Shown: in pieces, positions 14,021 through 25,793 of the stretch
How positions within the stretch are numbered: the stretch's first letter is position 1
Layout: every line of letters begins with the position of its first letter
Origin: Agapanthus africanus
Taxonomy: Eukaryota; Streptophyta; Magnoliopsida; Asparagales; Amaryllidaceae
Assembly (NCBI GenBank): GCA_030015575.1
Contig: CM057338.1
Span: 774,269,864-774,333,863, forward strand
Reading direction: 5' to 3'
Length of the DNA stretch: 64,000 nucleotides
The notes under the pieces: generated by a model
What the model saw: the letters and a program-made list of their open reading frames with translations, nothing else
The model's database searches: none
Told to the model about the DNA's origin: nothing
Program-made: the position numbers and the translations under genes

Positions 14021-14230
14021 GTGCACAGAAACAATATCTAAGTGCAACGGGTGTGCACGAAATACATGTCAAAGGCAACGGGTGTGCCTGACAGCAATAT
14101 CAGGTGCATCTGATACGCACGAAGAATCTCGATTTAGTGCATCTGGTGTGCACCAAAATCGCATCAAGCGTCCAAGTATGCGCAAGAATCCGAATCAAGT
14201 GCACAAGGTGCACGAAAACAAATATCGAAT
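14021..14230 (-). repeat. Array of about six 31-bp units with GTGCA..TGCAC palindromes
   Basis: Successive units begin near 14021, 14042, 14073, 14102, 14136, 14166 and 14199. Each carries a gtgca-type start, a short spacer, then a gtgcac-type repeat and an A-rich tail. The best palindrome is gtgcacaaggtgcac at 14199-14213. It lies inside the LARD-2 internal region just beyond the solo LTR; a degenerate continuation runs to about 14360. Confidence 0.6.
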
Positions 14231-14406
14231 ATCACAATCGAAATCGACGGTACACCACATCTCAATCCAAATCCAAATCTGGTATACCGTGGTATATAAT
14301 CTTACAACCATGTGCATCAGAGTGCACAAAATCGAATCAAAATGCTAAAAGTGCATGAAAGTTATGCCGAAAGCACAAGTAAAATCACATGCAAGTCATA
14401 GGTATG

Positions 14407-14608
14407 AAATCAAAATCAACCTCTCGAATGGCATCAAATCCCAGTCAAATGCAACTGTAGTGCACAAAATGTCAATCATGCATATAAATCGTCTAAAATA
14501 TCAGGCATGAAATCAAAATCAACATCTCGAATGACATCAAATCGAAGTCAAGTGCAACTGTGGTGCACAAAATCTCAATCATGCAAATAAATCGTCCAAA
14601 ATACCGAA
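14407..14608 (-). repeat. Two tandem copies of a 104-bp unit in LARD-2
   Basis: 14407-14510 and 14511-14608 are direct repeats that both begin aaatcaaaatcaac, continue tctcgaatg(g/a)catcaaatc and end in atgca(t/a)ataaatcgtc, with few differences. Confidence 0.8.
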
Positions 14609-16334
14609 ATAAAAGTTAGCGGAAATAGTCCCGCTGTAGAACATCCTCTAAAGATCTCTGGCTAACTGTCGTGGTCACTCATAACATGTCTCGTCAACGA
14701 TGCCGAACTCTGGCCTGCTGGGTATGCACAATATGACCGCTCCTGGGTTCAAGTCTTCTCGTATAGTATCCCAGAATGGTTCTGTCGAAGTCTCTCCCAA
14801 ATCTCGTTTCTGCCGAACTGCCCGGAAGTTTTCATCTTTTACTAAATCTATATCTTGTTCCGGAACGGCTGCATACTCATCGTGACTCCTTCTGGAAAAT
14901 ATCTCCATATACAATGCCTCTGCATGCGTATCACATCTCTGATGTCCGCGGAGTGGAACGTCATCTCATCAAGATCTCATACGAATCTCTTACTCCACTT
15001 TTCTCTAATGTCGACTGATTTGGACTCGTCTCTTCGTGGCTGCATGGACTGTGCTCCAACGGCTATACTCATATCTGGAGTCTCCCAAGCAATGTATCGC
15101 ATCACATGATATCCGAATGACGTCGAACCTTTCGATCGATTTGTCAAGGTTCCATAATCCCTCAAGAGCTCAACATCTTGGGTACAGTTTAATATATCCT
15201 AGTACATGCCACAGTACTTATGGACCAGCCGTAGATGGGCAAACCCAAGCCTCATTAATGGCACCGCTGAACTGCTGCAAACCTTAAGGTTTCAAAGCGT
15301 TCTCATGGTCATTATATCGAGTTAGGGTTTCATTCTTCTAGAGGGTCACGGAATTACTTGCATGTCTCTTCGAATACTTTAAACTTGGAAAAATGGGTTT
15401 CTGACATTTGATCGTCTTCTATCGACTCTCAACGTACCTGCGTGAAGTCGTCTCTAGCCGGAATCAATCAATTTGATGACCTCGCATCGGGATAGGCAAT
15501 GAATCACATGTCCTAGTCATTCCTCCTTGGGTGACTAGCGATCTTCTATCATATCTCTAAGTATAACTCGTGCGGTATTAGCTTCAAACATTTGGGGCGA
15601 TATCTTATTATTCGCATCAACAACTGGCTCATTTTTCCGCACGCTGAACAGTGCCTCAATCATCAATAATAATCGGTGCATCGACGGTCATCACATTCTG
15701 GCCGGCCTCAAGCAGTAGCCTGATCCTCTGGTGCTGATCTGCACGTCCGAGAAATCTTGTAAAGGCGATCCATCAAACGCTCGTGGCGCGAAAACACAAT
15801 AAAACGACGCATCTATGCAAATCGTATATCCCTGGAATCACGCCCTGGTCAGTCCTCGTCCGTGATGAGCTCGTTCTGACCGCAACTCTAGCCATATCTC
15901 TCTCTGCCCATGTAATCGTGGTAGCAAAATCATAACCAATATCGATGAGGATAGATCATAGGAATGAATATAATGCTGTGCAAGGGAATGTACATCCTAA
16001 GGCTTCTTAAGCGGAGTAGCGTATCGTAAGTATGCCGCGGAACATACACACGGCACGTCACTCTCTTTAAATCACCTACTCCATCAACCAAGGTCAACCT
16101 ATGCGACGAAAGTTCGGGTCTAATACCCCCTCGACCAAGTCTAAGTTCCGTAAGGTCAAGCCTATATTTCTGTCTCAAGTGATTTGTTGTATTGAAAAAT
16201 CCAGCGAACTATGGCATCTATCTTTCGAGGATGTCGACTTGAGGAAGGTTCAGCACCACTTGCTTCTCCGTATATATACAAACGCCCTACGCTCCGCATA
16301 GTCAAACATAGACTCGAACAAAGATTAACCTAGC

Positions 16335-16346
16335 GCTCTGATTCCA
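16335..16346 (-). other. Primer-binding site of LARD-2
   Basis: gctctgattcca on the plus strand is the tRNA-iMet site with one change (a to t) and lies 4 nt from the LTR at 16351, the same spacing as in LARD-1. Confidence 0.85.
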
Positions 16347-16350
16347 ACAT

Positions 16351-18474
16351 TGTCATGATCCGAAATGGCACGTGACTGGCACTTGAATCATATGAAGTCT
16401 ATAGGACCCCATCTAATTCAAGTAAGCCAAAAATCGCAGAAATCTAAACCATTTTAAAAGAAGAAAGAAGGAAAAGTTTAGTTTTAAAGAAAGTTGTTTT
16501 AATAACATAAACCGAAGTATGCATTTTTAAAACATCAAGCCTTTTCTGAAAATTTCGGCAGAGTTTCCTTTGTAAATACTGGCCCCAAAAGGGTACAACA
16601 TGCATAATATGAATAAAGACATCCCCAAGCGGGAGCTAGCTCTTCGTCAATTGACGGTCACAACCACACAAGCAATATAATATACAACGCCAAGGGAGAG
16701 GATCAAAACTCAAAAGGAAACTCAAAACATAAATAAAGCCCATAATAATACAACGTGCGACTCTAAGGTCGAAAGAATAAACAACTGGTTTTCTAAGTCT
16801 GAAATAAATATACAAGTTTGGTTGATGGATTTTCTAGATACAATAGAGTATAAATAAGGTACAATGGTGGTCACGATACGAGTGAACCCACCTACCAAAG
16901 CAATCACCCGGAATGGAAGCAGTGTGCCAGAAAACTGCAACGGACCTGTATGGAAAAATCTGTAAGAAACTGTGGCACAACGGGGGTGAGTTGCCAACTC
17001 GTGAGTAGAAAATATCACAGAGCAGAAATCGTATGACTCAATCCCAGGTCAATATGATCAAATATATATAATCTCAAAGTGATAAAGTCTGAAGCATGAT
17101 AAGGTGGCAAGGGTAAACATCTGTACATAAGTGTAATACCATGTGCTCGTGTCAGTGACTTAGATAGCAACATATCATAAACATGAGGTCCGAATGCAAT
17201 ATAATGAAAACGGAATGCATCATGTATGAGAAAACTGTTTTCTTAGTTTAGTGAGATTTCTGTATTCATATAAATTGAGGTATCATCAATGAAATCAACA
17301 TGAAATCACTGTCAAGCATCGACACGAAATATAAATCCCAATATCTCAGTATCTCAATATCTCAGGCTCCGGCAATCCGGACTGGCCTGTAACCTCGAAT
17401 CTCAATATCTAGGGCTCCGGCTATCCGTACTGGCCTATAGCATCAAATCTCAAAACCTCAGGCTCCGGCTATCCAGACCTGTACACCGATCGGTATCCTC
17501 CGGATATCCGTCGAGTCACAATACAATCACCGGTCAGTAGTGCTCCCCTGTCATAGGCTCAACGCCATCATCTGCGACCTTCTCGCCCTGGGGTACCGCA
17601 CCGGTTCCACCATGCACCCACAGACGGTTTCTCCTCCTCCTCGAATCGGGTGTATGATATCGCTCAAGAGCCGAGAAAACTCATGGTGGACATATCTCAA
17701 ATCATATCATGAGAAAACCGCAACTTTCATTTTTAAAAATGATAATAAGTTTATAAAATCTTTGCGGTTTCTCCAAATCCATAAATCTCATGGAAATCCG
17801 AAATCCCGATCTCAGGTATAAATAAACAATGAATTATAAAGTATTGGACTCCGGCAATCCGGGCTGGCCCTAATAATAATGCATGAAAATGAACGTATAA
17901 TTATGTATGACAATCACAGAAATAAATGCGATGTCTAGGCCATCACAATAATAATATATCGGAACTATCAGCTAACAAGCGATATCAATGAATTAATATT
18001 CTCTACAGTGTACGTAGCATGGAAATTGCCGATGATGATGTGTGTGAGCCCGCAAGCAGGTGTACGTGGAACATACACATCATCGGTAATGGTGCTGGTT
18101 TCCTGACAGCATGATTTCAATAATAGCATATGAAAGCACAATATAAGCATGCATTGCGATGCGAACAGCAAGAATATGCGGGAGCTGAATAATAAACACA
18201 ACAATAAATAATCTACATTAATATATATGGGTCATACAGTTTGCCGTTTGAAATAACATGAATCGTGGTGTTTAGATAATAGGGCTACGGTGTTTTTAAG
18301 AAAAGGTACGTCCTTTGAAATATCCATAGAATCCCTTGGCCTGTCTTTAAAATACTCACGATTCGTTAGTTTTGAGATAGGTATGACCCGAGTCTAGTCC
18401 AACATCTACAAGTAAACTACTGGACTAAATTAACAGACTGATCGAAAGGATAAGGAAAACCATCTAAATCTGAG

Positions 18475-18511
<37 letters not shown>

Positions 18512-19130
18512 GTCGGTGATCCCGCTTCAATAGTATCCCATACGATACACTATATAATATGACATTCTCGAGTCAAGAGTGCGGATCTATCATCAATAAA
18601 GCTCAAACGGTAAATCTGTCGTACGACATCCCAATCTGGGTACGGGTCAAATATCACATTATCTCATTATTCATCTGGTATCCTTTTCATCATATATCAT
18701 GATCCGGGGGTACTGATCTAAGTCTAGTACATACTGATACCATCTGTATATATGTATGCGTGTGTATGAAAACACATCGCCCAAAGACCCGCTATAAAAT
18801 CATGTCGTATCACTAATATGAACCATGTCACATCACCGATCTCACGGCATCATGCCCAATCTCATCGACTCATCTCCAAATACTATATACTATCCTCATT
18901 ATCTGTGTATATGTATGTATATACACACACACACACACACACATAGTCCCATACTTATGCGTATATATATACATATCCCTATTTACGCACAAATAATAAG
19001 AGTATGCAAGTGTGTGTGCGCGTGCGCGCGTGTATGCAAATCACTACTCTAGGGTTCGTGACTAATAAACTAACTAAACACTATCTTACAAGTACACTAT
19101 ACTAACCCAAAGTCATTTCATATCACATCC

Positions 19131-19179
<49 letters not shown>

Positions 19180-19347
19180 GATATATGCGTGTGTATGAAA
19201 ACACATCGCCCAAGGACCCGCTATAAAATCATGTCATATCTCAAATACGAACCATGTCACATCACCGATCTCACGGCATCATGCCCAATCTCATCGACTC
19301 ATCTCCAAATACCATATACTATCCTCATAATCCATGTATATGTATAC

Positions 19348-19391
<44 letters not shown>

Positions 19392-19578
19392 CTATACTTA
19401 TGCGTATATATATGCATATCCCCATATACGCACAAATAATAAGAGTATGCAAGTGTGTGAGTGTGTGCGTGTATGCAAATCACTACTCTAGGGTTCGCGA
19501 CTAATAAACTAACCAAACATTATCTTACAAGTACACTATACTAACCTAAAGTCATTTCATATCACTTCCGTGTATATA

Positions 19579-19614
<36 letters not shown>

Positions 19615-21205
19615 TATAATATAATATAATTATAACGCATTCGCGTTCTATACTACGAAATTACGGGGGTGCTATACGCCATCCACCTGACTTCCCCCGT
19701 AGATATATATCTACTCACCTTGATCCTTGCTCGCTGGAGTCGATGAAGCTACGCTCTCCTCGTCGTCTCGAAATCCATGTGGGGGTACCTACATATATAC
19801 ACACAAGATATCATAACCGAAATCACGCACGAAAATCAAATCGGCACGAGTATCACACATATGTTAAAACCTATCGTTTACGCATGCAAGAATAACCAAC
19901 AACTCTTGACGATTGACGTATAAACGTGAATCGACCGATAAAAACACAAATACCAAAATTTCATTTCATAAATATCACGAAATACAAAGCAGCAACTCAT
20001 GAAAATGGTCCCAGATTTTACCCTAGCTGAAATTAGCCAAAATAGCATATGTGGAGGGGCTATTTACTGGACAATGGAGCCATGGAAGAAGCACGAAGCA
20101 CAGGGGGAAAGTTCTGGCCGCAAATTATGGCTAGAAGGTACTTATTTGCGGCCTCAGTAGGGTGTTAGGGGCTCAGGTCTCTAGGGTATACTCCAGGTTG
20201 CCTGCATGACTCTCTGTGTTTGCTAAAATATTTTCAGGTGTCTTGGGTCATAGCAGATGTCAATACACTATCACAATTCTCAGAATTGTCCAATATCGGG
20301 GTTTCTAAGTTTATGAATTGGGGGTTTACTCTATGGTTTCAGTCCAATATACCATCCCTACAGGGTTTTAAGGTGACTAATAACACAATTACCCTATCTC
20401 AATTCAAGAATTCCTCCAAACCCTAACTTGGAATTTTCTAACCTCACTAAACATCACATTATCACTTCTAAACTTGCATGAAAGCTAAAGTGAATTAAAT
20501 ACAATTCTAATAGTGATGAAATTAGCTCATTTGGCAACTCAAGAAAATTCTTGAGTTGCCCTAAGTCTTCAAAATCCGATCTTTCTTGGTCCAAAGTGTT
20601 TGTAGTGGGCTTGTGCACATTTTTAATGAAAGGGGGATGAACTTTGGATGTGTTTTTCATGGAGTTTTGATGAGGTAGAGGAGGGAGGGGATGAGGGCAG
20701 CCATGGTGTGAGAGGGAGAGGAAAATGAAGAGGAAAATAATGAGGGAACACAAATGGGACTTGGTCAAAGAGACCTCTCACCTCTCTCTCACTTCTCTCT
20801 CTTGCCCATACTCATTTTTCTAATGTTTTCTCTTTTCTTTTTCTTTTGTTTTCTTTTTCCTTTCTCTTTTAAAATTAAAACCATGCATAGAAAAAGAAAA
20901 GGACATGCTAGAAAAATGTAAAATGTGAAATATGACATGGTGCATGTCATGTGCATAAATCAAGCTTAATGCGCAATTAGCGATATTTAATCGCGATTAG
21001 CATTAAAATAGTGTATAATTAATTATAAAAATTTTAATTTGCATAAATCACATAAAGCACCCTCATTTCCGTAATTTCTATAATTTTCCAAATATTTTCC
21101 AATTTATCGGTATTTAATTATACCGCATATTAAAATATTCATAATATTTATTATTTAATTATAAAAATTCTCAAAAATAATATTTTATTTTTCTGAAATA
21201 TTACA
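16351..21205 (-). repeat. 5' LTR of LARD-2, about 4.86 kb
   Basis: On the minus strand it starts tgtaatatttc at 21205 and ends atgaca at 16351. It matches LARD-1's LTR from end to end but is longer, partly because 18745-19600 is a tandem duplication of a segment single in LARD-1. It has several microsatellites: TA runs near 18478-18508, 19131-19174 and 19352-19388, CA near 18922-18942 and TATG near 19585-19613. The bases after its outer end, agtgg (21206-21210), should be its target duplication. Confidence 0.85.
18745..19600 (-). repeat. Tandem duplication of about 430 bp inside the LARD-2 LTR
   Basis: Two copies (about 18745-19175 and 19178-19600) share tgtatgaaaacacatcgccc, then cacatcaccgatctcacggc, and end with ctactctagggttcg and a TA run. 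The matching part of LARD-1 (about 2815-3195) is single. TA and TG microsatellites bound each copy, which suggests slippage or unequal exchange at those repeats. Confidence 0.8.
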
Positions 21206-21206
21206 A

Positions 21207-21626
21207 GTGGGCTGTAGCAATGAGAATAGAATTGTGGAGGATTATAGGGAGGAAGACAGCCTGGAGAAAAAGTCTTTCATGCAGAGTTTTGATGAGATAT
21301 TTGCTGATGAACTTGATATTCTTTCTGAGTTTGAATTAGGATCAATTTGGGAATATCCTAAGAACCTTTCTTTTGCCGAAATTTTTGAGGATGGACTCCA
21401 GTTTTTAAACAAATCTGACCTTGAAACTCAACACGTGCTTCTTGAACATTCAATTCATTCAGGCAATAATTCATTGACTTCTTCAAAACTACATCTACGC
21501 ATTCAGCGTATTCTAATCCCTACTTTCACACACCCATGCCCTTTACTAACTACTAACCATACTTTGTACATTCTCTTTTTCTTTTTCTTTTCTTTTACCT
21601 TGGCCATATATAGACAAAAATTTTGA
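21207..21626 (+). pseudogene. Truncated open frame at the left edge of element C, not recognised
   Basis: An open frame of about 139 codons runs directly out of the LARD-2 junction, so its true start was cut away; the first codon is GTG, not a real start. Residues 1-75 are acidic (several Glu/Asp clusters such as FDEIFADELDILSEFELG). The rest, from about residue 95, is hydrophobic and Phe-rich and looks like read-through into non-coding DNA. It lies upstream of a plus-strand Athila/Tat-like LTR, so it may be part of that element's coding or spacer region. I cannot name a family. Confidence 0.3.
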
Positions 21627-23185
21627 ATGGCTGGTATTAATTTCTGAACTAACACTATCTTTTAACTTATAAATACTGTAATTAGTCTTAGATTTTCTTT
21701 TTTGAATAAATTCTCACCCTGATGTCTGAGTCTAGCTACCGGAGACGAAGGCAACGATGAGGACATCGTAAAACTCAGGTTTGGGGGTGAGCCCTGCGTT
21801 GTTTTGCTGCATCATGTATATATTCTGCATTGTATACATATTAAAAAACCTATAAAAATTTGAATTTTTTTACAAAAATATAAAAACTTTTTCATGTTAG
21901 CTAGCGGGGAAATTTAGACTCGAAGTCTGATGGTTCGTTTGATAAGATAGAAGCAACTAAATTCTTTTCGAGAGATTGAAAACCTGAAAAATAACCCTCC
22001 TTTGAGTTTAACCATAGCTAATATACGTCTTTTATATCACTTTACCCATGTCATGTTTTTGAGAATTAGATGAATGTCTGACATGTCTCAAACCTTTTGA
22101 AAATGGATAAATATCTTTAGGATCAAACAGGTTTGTTCTGAATTAAGTAATATCAAGAATAGTTCATAAAGTGAAGTAGATATGAAGGATATTATTGAGG
22201 TTTTAATGGAAGCCAAAAGTCTGAAAAATAACCTATCTGGAATCTTGTTAGAGTGATTACACACCTTATCCACAAGAACACGTCTTCAGGCTTTAAAAGA
22301 AAACCTGGCTATATCTTCGTTCGTACTGCCTTCAGAATATTTTAAATGCAATTAAAATGAGTCTTTTGTTTTGTGGCCTTGGTAACTTGGGTTTGGGGTG
22401 TCTCCACACCTAATGCCCTAAAACTATCTGTTTGGGAGTCATTGACCCAAAACTCGCTAAGTTTCCAATCGCCAAATAAAACAAGTTAAGCAAGTGTTCA
22501 CTCTAAATTAAAAGTCCTCACGGTTCTTTGTGGGAGAATAATCTTGGCGAAGACAAGTTTTCTATTATAAGCAGTTTTTTAGCGGAGATATGAAGGTTTA
22601 TATTTAAAAAGATGTTTTGCACGATCACGAAAGGTATGTATGAACAACAACGGGTGAAAGATAGGAGTGAAGAATAAGACCTGGTTCTCTGTTAAAAATG
22701 ATATAAATTCTGACTTGAAACCTAACTGGAGAACAAAACTTGAGAAAATCTTAAGTCCTTATCAAACTCGTATGATCCTTTAGAAGTCTATTCTGGTCCG
22801 TATTTATGACATGATGGCCCTAATCAAGTTCTTAAAAGCTTGTCGACACTATTCGCACAATCACGAAAAGGCATGTATAAGCTTACGTTAAATAAACTAT
22901 GATGAGTGAAAAATAGGGTTGACGTTTTCTAACTAGGATGATAGAACTTCTAGTTTTGATCCTTAACCTTAAGAATAGAATCAACAGTTTCTTCATGACG
23001 CTAACTTGACAGGATTTTGTGGGTGCAATCCGCTGAAAACTCTCAGGAGACAACACTCCTTCTACTAGGGACACCTAGATGTTTAACGGCTTGTTGCGCG
23101 TGCTCAGTGCAATCGCGTTCCCTGCGAAAGTGTGGCTAGGATTTTTGTTTTGCTCGGGACAAGCAAAAGATAAGTTTGGGGTATT
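21627..23185 (+). mobile_element. Non-coding 3' internal region of element C (Athila/Tat-like)
   Basis: No sustained frame is present. Two motifs resemble those often found downstream of pol in Athila/Tat-type Gypsy elements: a ggtttgggggtgagccctgc stretch at 21780-21799 and taagtttggggtatt at 23171-23185, directly before the inferred LTR start. The assignment to the Athila/Tat group comes from recall of these motifs and from the LTR end, not from a coding domain. Confidence 0.5.
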
Positions 23186-24994
23186 TGTTCATCACAGAAA
23201 ACTGCATTTTAAAACCGCTCATTCATTATCTATTTTGTTATTTATCGGTACTATTAATCAGTGTCTGCTCAGTAAATACAGATTACATGTATTCATGACA
23301 AAATACTGGAAAATATACTCAAAATCACGGATATGACATTTGTGAGCCGACACTGCAATTAGAACAGAAAATAGATCGATATCCAAAGAGTCTTTTGCTA
23401 ATAAAATTGTGTACACAATTTTGGTCCAACACATTACAAGTGTGCACATGCTCTTTGAGACTTGGACCGTGGTGGGGCTGCCTTGGCATATATAAATGAT
23501 GAATTGTGCAAGTGACGAGCACAAGTGAGTTGGTGTGATTAATGCAAAAAGTTGTGATGTGAAATAAAGTATCAAGTTTTCCTCCAAAATCCCTGAATGC
23601 AAACCAGGCTCATTTAGACAAATCAAACAGCACCAGAGTGATCATAGAGTGCACTTAAGTTCACCATACCAACACGACCCCAATCGCCTACAACTTAACC
23701 GGCGAGACCCCTAAAAAGACCGACGCCACCCGTCCCCCTTGCTCCATTTATCCCCATTTTCCTTAGGGTCTTTTCTAGGCATTACATCATCCCATTTATA
23801 TTGTTTGTTTATTCTGGTTTGTTGCTTATAAATACCAGAACTGATTTAGTGAGAGGGGGCATGTAAGAATATATGTACATTATATCATTTTAGTTTTTGG
23901 TTTAGCTTTTGAGAGTTGTGTGAGCTTAAGCTTAGTTTCTTCTTCTTCTTCTTCCCTTTTGGAGCTTTCTTTTGAGAGCTTTATTATGGAGATTGAACAA
24001 GTAACCAACACCATGTATCTCAACTCATTTTTTTGCTAATATATTTGTCTTTTCTTTGTTTATTTGCTTTCTTCTTTTTGGTTACTTGCTATTCTTTTAT
24101 GATGTTTAGCTAATCTCTTGGTTGTGATGATGGTGAGGATGTGAGATGAACGGATTTGCCTTCCTCCTCCCCCTGTTAATGTTTAATGTGTTATAATGTG
24201 GTTCTAAATTTAGTATTGTAATTTGGATTGGTTTGATAAGGTATGTTGATTCAATGGTTACTTGGTAACCTCATCACATACCCTATTCTCTCCAAAAACC
24301 TCATCTTGCAAGTTTAAGGTTAGAATCAATTTAGTGTTGAGGTTGCTAAGTTTAGATAGGGTATCTTATGATCAAGTGGCTTGACAACCCCCTTGGTTTC
24401 ATATACCCTATACTATCATAAACACTTAGCAAACTTAACACTAAAACTACTTGCTCTCACTTGCCAATTTGTGTTTTTGATGTTGTCGTATGCTTGCTAA
24501 CCCTTGTGCTTAGTGTTGATACTTCAAGCTTGGACATACAAACGGTAAGTGAACAAAACGGACTCTTTCATCTTTGCGTTGAATATCGGCAACTTGATGA
24601 CTTGTGCTACGCAACCGCATTGACAAGTCATGCTTCAAGCCGGAAACGACACAAGGACGGACAACCCATGATCAAGGGAGTGTCGAAGGAATCCCCGTAA
24701 TTCAACCATCCGAGCCAAAGCCACGACCATTTCTTCTAAACTTGTTTTCTTGTTTTCATATTTTTATTTTAGTGACAAACTAAACCCAATTCTTTGTTTC
24801 TCGAATCTTAAGCAACAATACCTAATCTCCAATTCCCTGCGGATCGACCCGTACTTACCGGCTTGCTACAACGCGTCGTGCACTTGCGGTTTATAAATTT
24901 TAAAATGTGCCCAAGTTCGCGTGCACAACCATTTCTTAAAAACAACCTATTTTCCAAAACATGCACGTTTGCGTGAGCGCGTGAGGCCCTGACA
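23186..24994 (+). repeat. 3' LTR of element C (Athila/Tat-like Gypsy)
   Basis: It starts tgttcatcaca after a purine-rich tract and ends ggccctgaca at 24994. The last 160 bases (tgcggatcgacccgtactta, then a cgtcgtgcacttgcgg block) are of the type seen at the ends of Athila/Tat LTRs. A TATA box lies at 23827-23834. The FAR1-like pseudogene resumes directly after it, so attac (24995-24999) is the expected target duplication. The partner LTR is not in the window. The start is less certain than the end. Confidence 0.6.
23827..23834 (+). promoter_or_regulatory. TATA box of element C LTR
   Basis: tataaata within cttataaatacc, about 640 bp into the LTR and followed by a TTC-rich leader near 23940-23955. 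The place and sequence fit a retrotransposon core promoter. Confidence 0.5.
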
Positions 24995-24999
24995 ATTAC

Positions 25000-25788
25000 C
25001 AAGGTATTTCCAAATACAAAACATCATTATTGCATATGGCACATTAGTCAAAAGTATTTTGTGAAATTGCAGAGTTTATATCATTAATATACAGGTTTTC
25101 AAAACGACTTCAAATGTTGCGTAGATAAAACTTTGACAGTTGAGAAATTTGAAGATAAGTGGTCTGCACTAGATAAAAAGTACCAAGTTAGTAGGCATAA
25201 ATGGATTTCAATAATGTACGGTATGAGAGAGAAATGGATACTAGCTTATACAACAAGAAACTTTTCTGTAGGAATGCGAATAACGGAGCATGGATATTTT
25301 TTTAATACTTATCTTTCTTGGAACACCACAATTAAAGAGTTTGTTATGAAAATGAGAAGTGCACTACAAATACATTACGAGCACGAGAAAAGAATGGATT
25401 TTGATATGCTATGCAAAAATCGTATGTGTGCAACAAATATGCCATTGGAATTATACGCTTCCAAAATTTACACCAAAACATTTTTGAAAAGATTCAAGTA
25501 GAGTTTCAGAAATCTCAATCATTTAATATCTAGAAAGTTTCAAAAATCGATAGGACAACCAGATATAAAGTTCACAATGTACTTGGTCCAAAGAAATACA
25601 AGCGAAGAGTATAATATGTCCAATTTACGACAAAATGGAAATTTTCCAAGTGCATTTGCAATTATTTTGAATCAACTGGACTATTATTTAGCTATATATT
25701 AAGAGTTTTTGTATCTAAAAGTGTGAATAGTATACCGTCTCAATATATTTTGCCAAGAAGGAAGAGAAATGTAAATCAAAATATGGTC
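25000..25788 (+). pseudogene. FAR1-related transposase-like protein, segment 1
   Basis: FAR1/FHY3 proteins are transcription factors derived from Mutator-like transposases. The translation shows the family order: CIWHISQKYF (near 25031), a block around VEKFEDKWSALDKKYQ with WILAYTTRNFSVGMRITEHGYF at 25133-25350, a long open stretch to 25501, then after frameshifts a SWIM-type zinc-finger region, CICNYFESTGLLFSYILRVF, from 25651 to about 25710. The SWIM motif keeps its first two Cys, but the later Cys and His are Phe and Tyr. The 5' part is missing because element C inserted before it. Stop codons (for example at 25499-25501) and frameshifts show it is dead. It could equally be the transposase of a real MULE; I see no terminal inverted repeats to decide. 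Confidence 0.8.
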
Positions 25789-25793
25789 ATGAC

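Larger units (their letters stand above)
11101..16334 (-). mobile_element. LARD-2 internal region, non-coding, interrupted by a solo LTR
   Basis: Without the solo LTR at 11773-13993 the internal region is only about 3.0 kb, between a clear polypurine tract and a clear primer site. I find no gag, protease, reverse transcriptase or integrase motif on either strand. The best minus-strand frames (14675-14914 and 14977-15165) match no family I recognise. Very long LTRs around a short non-coding core is the layout of LARD elements, which depend on proteins from other elements. 11101-11767 holds nothing further that I can name; 14021-14608 holds short repeats listed separately; 15690-16333 aligns with LARD-1. 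Confidence 0.7.

Noticed and set aside
14021-14608. Regular short repeats resembling a CRISPR array
   Set aside because: Units are degenerate tandem repeats without unique spacers, inside a plant retroelement.
19131-19440. Open frames made of Tyr/Ile/Thr/His repeats
   Set aside because: They are translations of TA, TG and CA microsatellites.
22883-23626. Minus-strand frames of 63-122 codons
   Set aside because: They lie antisense to the non-coding 3' region and LTR of element C, overlap each other in different frames and show no family motif.
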